A stretch of 12,891 nucleotides of DNA from an uncultured Chloroflexota bacterium (GTDB lineage: Bacteria; Chloroflexota; Dehalococcoidia; UBA3495). The stretch lies in contig CAJXEF010000049.1 in assembly GCA_913052545.1 (NCBI GenBank), forward strand, positions 1 to 12,891. Reading direction: 5' to 3'. Positions 6,644 to 12,891 of the stretch are shown piece after piece. The notes beneath the pieces were generated by a model, which ran no database searches, was not told the origin of the DNA, and saw nothing but the letters and a program-made list of their open reading frames with translations. Within the stretch, counting starts at the first letter, position 1. The number at the start of each line of letters is the position of its first letter. The translations under genes and the position numbers were made by a program.

Positions 6644-6672
6644 TTGCTGTGTCTATATTAGAAGGGTATATT
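6644..6672 (+). promoter_or_regulatory. Candidate promoter of the kinase/enolase-like operon
   Basis: TTGCTG (6644-6649) and TATATT (6667-6672) are exactly 17 bases apart, placing a start near 6679 and a leader of about 34 nt before ATG 6713. The -10 matches 5 of 6 bases. It is divergent to the bicupin gene. A second TATATT at 6654 has no matching -35. Confidence 0.38.
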
Positions 6673-6712
6673 AGCAGAAATTTGAACCTATTAAACAATT
6701 TATTTGGGAATT

Positions 6713-7804
6713 ATGGCCTTTGATTTAAACGAAAATAACGTGACTGATTACCTGATTTCCGAAGGCCTGTTGAAGTATTCAGCTGTAGTTGATGTTGAAA
6801 CTTTAGGCTGGGGTATTTCAAATACGGTAGTTAAGGTGACCACTTCGGACAGAAGTATAGTAGTAAAACAGTCTCTTGAATATTTGAGGGTAAAAGAAGA
6901 ATGGAAAGCGGATAGGACTCGGATCTATAGGGAAAGAGAATGCATAGACATTTTAAAAGATGTTTTAGAGGTAGGGTCTCTCCCAGAAATTATTTACGAA
7001 GACCAAACCAATTTTTTATTTGTGATGTCGGCTGCTCCGGAAGAGAGTATTAATTGGAAAGAGTTGCTTCTATCAGGAAAAATTTCCCCTGAAATAGCGA
7101 GGGAAAGTGGTACTTTGTTAAGACGGTTTCATAATATTGATGTTGGATTACTGGGTAGGAAAACCATTTTTTCAAATCTTGATTCATTTGTTGAGCTACG
7201 AATAGAGCCCTATCATCGTACAGTCTCGCGTTTACATAGAGACGTTTCAGATATTATAGGTAGGGAGGCTGATCGAATGCTTGAAACTCAGGTTGCTTTA
7301 GTTCATGGAGATTACAGCCCTAAAAATCTGCTGGTCTTTAAAAAGAAACCATTCTTGATTGATTTTGAAGTAGCCCACTATGGTAATCCAGTTTTCGATC
7401 TCGCCTTTATGTTGAATCATTTGTTGCTGAAAGCGATTGCTAACGCCAATCAAAAAAAAGATTTCTTTGATGCCATAAAGCAGTTCTTGATAGGTTATAC
7501 CTCCTCTTCTAATTTGCCTGCCGACCACACCGTAAAGAATGGCAATCTCCAAATAGCTGTAGCTTTGGGCGGGCAGGTATCTGACAGACCGATTCGAGAA
7601 AGAGACGTAATAAAGCAAATCGGATGCCTGATGTTGGCTAGGATTGATGGTAAGTCGCCTGTAGAATATATCAACAACGACCATAGGAAGAATTTTGTTA
7701 GGAGGCTCTCCAAGCGCTTGTTGCTAGAAAATTTAGAATCTATAGCCCAAATGATCACCCTATTTGATTTCGAGATGACCTGTGACAATAAACTCAAGAA
7801 TTAA
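6713..7804 (+). CDS. APH-fold small-molecule kinase (phosphotransferase family)
   Basis: A 363-residue protein with the protein-kinase-like fold of aminoglycoside/choline/methylthioribose kinases. It should transfer phosphate from ATP to a hydroxyl of a small molecule in the cytoplasm. The N-lobe has VVVKQSLEYLRV, with Lys52 as the ATP-binding Lys, and a WKADRTRIYRE stretch (about 65-75) like that in MtnK-type kinases. The C-lobe has HGDYSPKN (198-205, catalytic Asp200 and Asn205) and the metal-binding IDFE (216-219), then GNPVFDLAF. All key residues are present, so it should be active. ATG 6713 is chosen over an in-frame TTG at 6704; neither has a good SD. The 3' end overlaps the enolase-like gene by 23 bases, so the two are translated together and probably act in sequence. 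The MtnK likeness is not enough to claim methionine salvage, as no other gene of that pathway is present. Confidence 0.85.
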   Translation: MAFDLNENNVTDYLISEGLLKYSAVVDVETLGWGISNTVVKVTTSDRSIVVKQSLEYLRVKEEWKADRTRIYRERECIDILKDVLEVGSLPEIIYEDQTNFLFVMSAAPEESINWKELLLSGKISPEIARESGTLLRRFHNIDVGLLGRKTIFSNLDSFVELRIEPYHRTVSRLHRDVSDIIGREADRMLETQVALVHGDYSPKNLLVFKKKPFLIDFEVAHYGNPVFDLAFMLNHLLLKAIANANQKKDFFDAIKQFLIGYTSSSNLPADHTVKNGNLQIAVALGGQVSDRPIRERDVIKQIGCLMLARIDGKSPVEYINNDHRKNFVRRLSKRLLLENLESIAQMITLFDFEMTCDNKLKN

Positions 7805-9095
7805 TAGCATCCATGGTAGAGAAGTATTGGATTCGAGAGGTACCCCAACGGTTGAAGTAGAAGTCGTGTTATCCGGGGGTGCCAAGGGACGAGCAATAGT
7901 GCCCTCCGGAGCATCCACAGGGACGCATGAGGCCGTGGAATTAAGAGATGGGGACGCTAGTCGATTTTCAGGAAAAGGAGTGCTTCAGGCGGTTCAAAAT
8001 GTAAATCAGGTTTTAGGTCCCGAAATTATCAGGCGTGGGTTAGCGGCAGATCAACAACAGGTCGTAGACGAATTAATCATAAGTCTGGACGGTACTGCCG
8101 ATAAATCTAACTTGGGTGCCAATGCTATTTTGGGTATCTCCCTGGCTACGGCTCACGCGGCTGCGGCGAATCATAAAATGCCTTTTTATAGGTATTTAGG
8201 TGGCGAGCAAGGCAGGGAATTACCAGTGCCAATGGTTAACATAATCAGCGGAGGCAGGCACGCTTCAGGCGGATTGGATTTTCAAGATTTCTTGGTGATA
8301 CCGGTTGGATCTCATACTTACAAGGAGTCGTTACAAGACTGCGCTAATGTTTATCGCGCTATGGGGCGATTACTCGAAGAGAAATCGATCAGCTTTTCGG
8401 GAGTCGCGGATGAAGGGGGGTATGGTCTGAATTTGCCAAGCAATGAAACGGCTATTTCTTTGCTTACCGAAGCTATAGAATTTGCAGGCTATTCCCCTGG
8501 GATTAATCAAGATATGGCCATTGGTCTGGATGTGGCAGCTTCGGAATTTTTTTCAGATGGAAAATACCATCTAAAATGTGAAGGTAGAGATCTTGTGTCG
8601 GCCGAAATAATTGAATTATTGGTGGATTGGCATAAAAAATATCCAGTGTTGTCTATAGAAGATGGTCTAGCAGAGGACGATTGGGCCGGATGGAAACTGT
8701 TGACAGATAGCTTGGGAGATAATGTGCAACTCATAGGCGATGATTTATTTACTACTAAATTAGATAGGTTAGAACGCGGTACATCAGATGGAATAGCCAA
8801 TAGTATTTTGGTCAAACCTAACCAAGTAGGTACCTTGACCGAAACTTTGGAGGTTATTACCTGGGCTCAACAGGCCGGGTTCTCACCAGTAATTTCCGCT
8901 AGGTCTGGTGAGACTGAGGACGCTACTATTGCCGACTTGGCTGTCGCTACTAATGCGGGTCAAATAAAGATAGGATCTTTGGCTAGGTCCGAACGTCTTT
9001 CAAAGTATAACCAGCTCTTAAGAATCGAGGAGGAGTTAGGGTGCAAGGCGATTTATAGGGGAAGCGAGGTTTTTTCTAGATTTGTTTCTGCCTAG
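7782..9095 (+). CDS. Enolase-family protein with altered active site (divergent paralogue?)
   Basis: A 437-residue protein alignable with enolase (2-phosphoglycerate to phosphoenolpyruvate) over its full length. Retained are the SGAST loop (42-46), His160, the Mg ligands Asp250, Glu293 and Asp320, Glu211 in ADEGGY, Lys345 in LVKPNQ, Arg374-Ser375, and Lys396 in GQIKIGS. Three changes fall at sites that are near invariant. The HRSGETED motif reads ARSGETED, so Ala373 replaces the His that contacts the substrate phosphoryl group (His373 in yeast). QEF reads QDF, so Asp169 replaces the Glu called 168 in yeast. NGGxHA reads SGGRHA, with Ser156. The rest is so well kept that a fold-retaining enzyme for a modified substrate is likelier than decay. 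The start is GTG, inside the end of the kinase gene, with only a weak SD, as expected for coupling. If the genome has no other enolase, this one would have to serve glycolysis. Confidence 0.9.
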   Translation: MTINSRINSIHGREVLDSRGTPTVEVEVVLSGGAKGRAIVPSGASTGTHEAVELRDGDASRFSGKGVLQAVQNVNQVLGPEIIRRGLAADQQQVVDELIISLDGTADKSNLGANAILGISLATAHAAAANHKMPFYRYLGGEQGRELPVPMVNIISGGRHASGGLDFQDFLVIPVGSHTYKESLQDCANVYRAMGRLLEEKSISFSGVADEGGYGLNLPSNETAISLLTEAIEFAGYSPGINQDMAIGLDVAASEFFSDGKYHLKCEGRDLVSAEIIELLVDWHKKYPVLSIEDGLAEDDWAGWKLLTDSLGDNVQLIGDDLFTTKLDRLERGTSDGIANSILVKPNQVGTLTETLEVITWAQQAGFSPVISARSGETEDATIADLAVATNAGQIKIGSLARSERLSKYNQLLRIEEELGCKAIYRGSEVFSRFVSA

Positions 9096-9191
9096 TTAAC
9101 GTTTCATAAATCGTCATGAATTTAACTGCGCTCCAGTTTTTAAGTAAAAATAATTGGCCTTTATTTCACCTCCATTTCAAAGGAGTTTGTA

Positions 9192-10208
9192 GTGGCTATC
9201 TATAAATCCTCATACCGAGTTCTGGTTACGGATTACGTATGGCCTTCTCTAGATCCGGAGAGAGAAGTCTTAGCCAAAATAGGAGCGGATATTATAGAAG
9301 CGCCGGATCAATCTGAAGACACTTTATCTGCATTGGCAGGTGACGTTGATGCGATAATGACTTGCTTTGCCCAAGTTACCCAGAAAGTAATTGAATCCGC
9401 CAAAAAGTGTGTTGTGATTAGTAGATATGGAGTCGGGGTAGATAATATAGCGGTAGCTACGGCGACGGATCGAGGTATCCCTGTAACGTATGTTCCTGAT
9501 TATTGCGTAGATGAGGTCTCAGACCACGTAATGGCACTTTTGTTGTCCTGGAATAGGCAAATTCCATTTTACGATGGAATTGCCAAAACAGGTGATTGGT
9601 CTGGGACTAGGTCGCCGTACCCTTTGCTGCGTTTGAAAGATAGAACTCTTGGAATTATCGGTTTAGGGAGAATTGGTCAAGCAGTAGCTAAAAAAGCCCA
9701 GTCGTTTGGGTTAAATATCGTTGCCTTTGATCCCTATAAAAATGAAGTCGATGCAGATTGTTTAGGGGTTAGATTATTGTCTCTCCCTGCATTGATGTCG
9801 TCGTCGGATTACATCACCTTACACCCTCCGTTAAACGAGGATACAAAGGCTTTAATAGATGCCGATATGATACGAAGGATGAAGCCAAATGCATATATTA
9901 TTAATTGCGCGAGAGGCCCAATCATTGATGAACAGGCTTTATATCAAGCATTGAAGAACCATTCTATAGGAGGAGCTGGTTTAGACGTCATGCAAGATTC
10001 TTCTCCTCTGCCAGATCATCCGTTATTTCGCTTGAATAACGTACAAATCACGCCTCATATAGCTTTTTTATCGCAGCAATCTGTGTTGGAATTAGAAACG
10101 CGGACGGCTCAGGCGACTGTCGATGTTTTGCAGGGTCGAATGCCGGAATTCTTAGTTAATCATGATGTGCTGGGTCAGAGCAGGATTTCGCTCGATAAAA
10201 GGGCGTAA
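9192..10208 (+). CDS. D-2-hydroxyacid dehydrogenase family protein (CtBP/PGDH-like), catalytic Glu missing
   Basis: A 338-residue NAD-dependent D-isomer 2-hydroxyacid dehydrogenase fold, single-domain type without an ACT domain. The substrate half has SRYGVGVDNI (77-86). The nucleotide motif GLGRIG is at 157-162, with Asp180 after strand 2, indicating NAD. NCARGPIIDEQAL gives catalytic Arg241, and TPHIAF gives catalytic His289. The usual DVFExEP element reads DVMQDSS (265-271), so the third catalytic residue, Glu, appears to be Ser270; Asp269 is next to it and might substitute. The C-terminal FLSQQS and LQGRMPEFLVN parts resemble bacterial proteins named C-terminal-binding-protein-like or phosphoglycerate dehydrogenase. 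The GTG start has SD AAAGGAG 6 nt upstream. It follows the enolase-like gene after 96 bases with no terminator, so one transcript is likely. A role as hydroxypyruvate/2-oxoacid reductase is possible but unproven. Confidence 0.88.
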   Translation: MAIYKSSYRVLVTDYVWPSLDPEREVLAKIGADIIEAPDQSEDTLSALAGDVDAIMTCFAQVTQKVIESAKKCVVISRYGVGVDNIAVATATDRGIPVTYVPDYCVDEVSDHVMALLLSWNRQIPFYDGIAKTGDWSGTRSPYPLLRLKDRTLGIIGLGRIGQAVAKKAQSFGLNIVAFDPYKNEVDADCLGVRLLSLPALMSSSDYITLHPPLNEDTKALIDADMIRRMKPNAYIINCARGPIIDEQALYQALKNHSIGGAGLDVMQDSSPLPDHPLFRLNNVQITPHIAFLSQQSVLELETRTAQATVDVLQGRMPEFLVNHDVLGQSRISLDKRA

Positions 10209-10281
10209 TTAGAGCGATTGTTTAGATATTAGCTGTTACATCAGGATATGGATTCCAGCTTCATTGTCGAGATTTGTGGTT

Positions 10282-10286
10282 AAGGA
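10282..10286 (+). promoter_or_regulatory. Ribosome binding site deciding the start of the MDMPI-like gene
   Basis: AAGGA lies 7 nt before ATG 10294. An in-frame TTG at 10264 lies upstream of this site without its own SD, so ATG 10294 is preferred and the protein has 277 residues. Confidence 0.6.
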
Positions 10287-10293
10287 TTTTATT

Positions 10294-11127
10294 ATGGGAA
10301 CACCCCAAGAATTGATTAATTTACTTGAATGCGAGGCGAATGCCTTTAAGCTATATTTAACTACTCTATCAGAAAATGATTGGATGCATCCGAGTGCCTG
10401 CGATGGATGGACAGTTGCCCACGTTGTGGCCCATGTTGCGGGTCAGGATTTTTCTCTCCGTATCCGTCGTGGTTTATCCGGTGATACTACACCTCCACCT
10501 GGATCACCTGATCCTGTAGATCATGATGAGGATCAGTTCGCTCAAGCCATTTTTGAGAGAGCTTTTTCTACTGTAGATACTTTGGGCAAAAATTTGTTGA
10601 ACGAATTTTCCGCACGTCTTGAGGATTCTATCGAGGTGTTTAAGTCAGTGTGCTCTACCCAGTGGGATACGTTATGTTACTGGCCTCCTGGTCCGGAGAA
10701 AATCGAGACTATGTTAGAAATGCGCATTAGTGAATTGACGATGCATGCATGGGATGTCAGATCGGAGCTTGAGTCGGATTATCATCTTTCTCCGGCAAGT
10801 GTTCAGGTTTTATGTGATACGGTACCCAGAGCTATCCGTAGATCGTTTCGACCGGATCCTGAAATAAAAAGCCCAATCAGATACCGTTTTAACCTCGTTG
10901 ATTTCGCAGGCAATATTCAAGATGTAGTTGTTACTGCTGAGGGTGCCTATCTCGAAGAAGGTTTAACTGAATCTTCGAGCCCGTGTTTTAATTGTAGCGC
11001 TGAGTCGTATGTATTAATTATGTATGGCAGGCTCAAGACAGACGACGCATTATCGCTGGGTTTGCTCAAATGTGAACAAGGCCATGAGTTTGCTATAGAA
11101 TTCGACAACCGATTCATCGGTGGATGA
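10294..11127 (+). CDS. Mycothiol-dependent maleylpyruvate isomerase-like (DinB-fold) protein
   Basis: A 277-residue protein with an N-terminal DinB/MDMPI four-helix domain (about 1-160) and a C-terminal alpha/beta domain (about 190-277). HPSACDGWTVAHVVAHVAG (32-50) is the family's GWTVxDVVAH element. RISELTMHAWDVR (144-156) supplies the second half of the metal site. The likely Zn ligands are His47, Glu147 and His151, the same order and nearly the same spacing as in the corynebacterial maleylpyruvate isomerase. Family members use a low-molecular-weight thiol (mycothiol, bacillithiol or another) for isomerisation or transfer to a substrate. Which thiol is used here is unknown. Aromatic-acid degradation through maleylpyruvate is not otherwise evident nearby. 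The longer frame from TTG 10264 is rejected on SD grounds. It follows the dehydrogenase by 85 bases with no terminator and may share its transcript. Confidence 0.8.
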   Translation: MGTPQELINLLECEANAFKLYLTTLSENDWMHPSACDGWTVAHVVAHVAGQDFSLRIRRGLSGDTTPPPGSPDPVDHDEDQFAQAIFERAFSTVDTLGKNLLNEFSARLEDSIEVFKSVCSTQWDTLCYWPPGPEKIETMLEMRISELTMHAWDVRSELESDYHLSPASVQVLCDTVPRAIRRSFRPDPEIKSPIRYRFNLVDFAGNIQDVVVTAEGAYLEEGLTESSSPCFNCSAESYVLIMYGRLKTDDALSLGLLKCEQGHEFAIEFDNRFIGG

Positions 11128-11221
11128 TAAGTCGTAACCACAAGAATCCCCGGTTGGTTGATTCTACAGATCGGTAAAGGATCCATTCAATTAAATTTTT
11201 GTTTGAAGAGAGCTATTTTCA

Positions 11222-12891
11222 GTGGAACCTAAGTTTGATATTGATTTATTCGAAATATCTAAATTCGTAAAGATTGACCACTCTCAAGTCAAAGCTGTTG
11301 GCAGATTATTAGCCGACGGATGTACGTTGCCATTCATTGCTAGATATAGAAAAGAGGCCACAAGTGGGCTAGATGAGATAGACATAGAAAAAATTCAAGA
11401 GGAAATCCTACAACACCAAAGATTAAACAAGCGCAAGCTAACCATATACAAATCTCTGGTCAAGATGGGCGTAATGACACAGCTTCTTGAGGACTCATTA
11501 ATCTCTATTTACAGCTTATCAAGATTAGAGGATTTATATCTGCCCTATAAACCAAGTCGACGGACCAGGGCGTTTATTGCCAAATCTAAGGGGCTAGAAT
11601 CGTTAGCTGGGCTCCTGTGGGAGCAAGGGAATATTAGTGAGGAATTAGCTGCCCTGCAGTATATTAACGTTGAATTAGGTGTTGAATCAATTGGAGATGC
11701 CCTTGGTGGTGCTCGAGACATAATGGCTGAATGGATCAGTCAAAATCAGATTGCCAGGGATTCGATAAGAGATCTGTATTGGCGTCAGGGCATATTATCT
11801 TCTCGAGTAAATCCTGGTATGAATGACACGGAATCAAAATATCGGGATTATTTCAATTGGGATGAGCCACTGTCGAATCTGGCTTCTCACAGGGTCCTCG
11901 CTATGTTTAGAGGGGCGAATGAAAAATGTCTATCCGTAGGTATCGCTCCGCCTTTAGATCAGGCTTTGAGTCGCCTGAATAGTATTTTCGTTAATGGTTA
12001 TGGTCGAGCTACTGAACAGGTTGTGGAATCTATTCAAGATGCTTATAAGAGATTGTTACGACCCTCTATAGAATCGGAAGTTCGGAGCACTATAAAACAA
12101 AACGCTGAAAATACTTCTATTGAAGTTTTTTCGAAAAATGTCGAGCAGTTACTTTTAGCCCCTCCTTTGGGCAATAAGAGTGTCATGGCGATTGATCCGG
12201 GGCTCCGTACAGGATGCAAGCTGGTATGTTTAAGTGAACATGGGCAGCTGCTTCACTCCGATACTATTTTTCCATTATCGGGGGAAACCGAAGCCTCAAA
12301 GGCGTCGAGTACTCTATTATCTTTACTTACTACATATAGCATAGATGCAATAGCGGTAGGGAATGGTACCGGGAGTAGAGAGACTGAAGGATTTTTAAAA
12401 GATCTGGATATTGATGTGCCAGTCATAAGTGTAAATGAAAGTGGTGCCTCAGTTTACTCTGCCTCCCCGGTTGCCAGATCTGAATTTCCGGACTTGGATA
12501 TCACTTTGAGAAGTGCCGTTTCTATAGGGAGACGGCTGATAGATCCCTTGTCAGAATTGGTCAAAATCGATCCTAGATCTATAGGGGTAGGTCAATATCA
12601 ACATGAGGTTGATCAGAGCGCTTTGTCAAAACGCTTAGAAGAAGTGGTAGGAAGTTGTGTCAACAAGGTCGGTGTCGATTTGAATACTGCGAGCGAAAAT
12701 CTACTTTCCTATGTATCTGGGGTCAGTGTAGCGTTGGCTCGAGATATAGTTGATCATCGTGATAAATATGGCCCATTCCGGTCAAGAAACGAACTGAAAC
12801 TAGTTACTGGAATTGGGTCAAAGATTTTTGAGCAATCCGCTGGTTTCTTGAGAATCAAAGACGGCATAGACCCTCTGGATGCAAGTGCCGT
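11222..12891 (+). CDS. Tex-family RNA-binding/transcription accessory protein, 3' end outside window
   Basis: The reading frame is open from GTG 11222 to the window edge (556 codons plus 2 bases); the full family length is about 720-780, so the C-terminal S1 RNA-binding domain is missing only because the window ends. The N-terminal helical region has PFIARYRKE (about 35-43) and LSRLEDLYLPYKPSRRTRA. The YqgF-like RNase H fold starts at AIDPGLRTG (about 323-331), with GNGTGSRETE after it. The near-invariant block VNESGASVYSAS, then SIGRRLIDPLSELVKIDPRSIGVGQYQHEVDQ, identifies Tex firmly. The tandem helix-hairpin-helix part ends the window. A TGA lies in frame 18 bases before the GTG, so no longer start is possible. 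The SD is weak (GAAGAG, about 10 nt away). Tex is a conserved housekeeping protein tied to transcription and translation fidelity and is unrelated to the catabolic genes before it. Confidence 0.93.
   Translation, partial: MEPKFDIDLFEISKFVKIDHSQVKAVGRLLADGCTLPFIARYRKEATSGLDEIDIEKIQEEILQHQRLNKRKLTIYKSLVKMGVMTQLLEDSLISIYSLSRLEDLYLPYKPSRRTRAFIAKSKGLESLAGLLWEQGNISEELAALQYINVELGVESIGDALGGARDIMAEWISQNQIARDSIRDLYWRQGILSSRVNPGMNDTESKYRDYFNWDEPLSNLASHRVLAMFRGANEKCLSVGIAPPLDQALSRLNSIFVNGYGRATEQVVESIQDAYKRLLRPSIESEVRSTIKQNAENTSIEVFSKNVEQLLLAPPLGNKSVMAIDPGLRTGCKLVCLSEHGQLLHSDTIFPLSGETEASKASSTLLSLLTTYSIDAIAVGNGTGSRETEGFLKDLDIDVPVISVNESGASVYSASPVARSEFPDLDITLRSAVSIGRRLIDPLSELVKIDPRSIGVGQYQHEVDQSALSKRLEEVVGSCVNKVGVDLNTASENLLSYVSGVSVALARDIVDHRDKYGPFRSRNELKLVTGIGSKIFEQSAGFLRIKDGIDPLDASA

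Noticed and set aside
7298..7797. Two overlapping minus-strand frames opposite the kinase
   Set aside because: Products lack family features and lie opposite the conserved catalytic motifs of the kinase.
6713..9095. Methionine salvage (MtnK-like kinase plus enolase)
   Set aside because: The salvage enolase step is carried out by a RuBisCO-like or HAD enzyme, not an enolase, and no mtnA, mtnB or mtnD-type gene is here apart from a generic bicupin.
7782..9095. Phosphonate antibiotic pathway, where an enolase homologue is also used
   Set aside because: No PEP mutase, phosphonopyruvate decarboxylase or other phosphonate gene is present in the window.
11142..11165. 6-bp inverted repeat (AGAATC/GATTCT) after the MDMPI-like gene
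   Set aside because: Short stem with a long loop and no T-run on the plus strand; not convincing as a terminator before tex.
10947..11186. Minus-strand frame over the end of the MDMPI-like gene
   Set aside because: No SD and no recognisable product; the opposite strand is clearly coding.
1..12891. CRISPR arrays, tRNA or rRNA genes, insertion sequences, prophage or defence genes
   Set aside because: No regularly spaced repeats, cloverleaf-like segments, transposase motifs or defence-type domains were seen on reading both strands; no intergenic gap exceeds 180 bases.

Overview
The window is a gene-dense stretch of bacterial chromosome with twelve complete protein genes, one gene cut by the right edge (tex), and no RNA genes, mobile elements or CRISPR. 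Base composition is balanced to slightly AT-rich, GTG and TTG starts occur, and most genes have a clear Shine-Dalgarno (SD) site 6-9 nt before the start. The mix of flavin monooxygenase, covalent-flavin amine oxidase, short-chain dehydrogenase, carboxymuconolactone-decarboxylase-like, ThuA-like, bicupin and maleylpyruvate-isomerase-like genes looks like a free-living heterotroph with a broad repertoire for oxidising small organic molecules. A marine Chloroflexota (SAR202-like) source is my guess from this family mix; nothing in the sequence proves it.

Layout. (1) 1-2177, minus strand: a VOC-fold metalloprotein, an SDR-fold protein lacking the Tyr-Lys catalytic pair, and a carboxymuconolactone-decarboxylase-like protein, each with a good SD and its own candidate promoter. 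(2) 2344-4659, plus strand: a monomeric sarcosine oxidase/N-methyl-amino-acid oxidase-type flavoenzyme, then a luciferase-like monooxygenase with its own candidate promoter and a palindrome in that promoter. (3) A strong two-way terminator at 4693-4726 lies between converging genes and is partly coding. (4) 4711-6571, minus strand: a bicupin, a ThuA-like protein and a small unknown protein that probably share transcription. (5) 6713-11127, plus strand: an APH-fold kinase overlapping an enolase paralogue by 23 bases, then a D-2-hydroxyacid dehydrogenase paralogue and a DinB/MDMPI-fold protein. (6) 11222 to the edge: tex, an ordinary housekeeping gene.

The most unusual part is the kinase / enolase-like / 2-hydroxyacid-dehydrogenase-like run. 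In principle a hydroxyacid dehydrogenase, a kinase and an enolase could carry hydroxypyruvate through glycerate and 2-phosphoglycerate to phosphoenolpyruvate. Here, however, the enolase has Ala where the near-invariant His of the HRSGETED motif belongs and Asp for a conserved catalytic-site Glu. The dehydrogenase has Ser where the catalytic Glu belongs. This suggests a parallel pathway on a modified substrate, not standard glycolysis. The SDR at 695-1513 also lacks catalytic residues, so at least three intact genes in the window use old folds with altered active sites.
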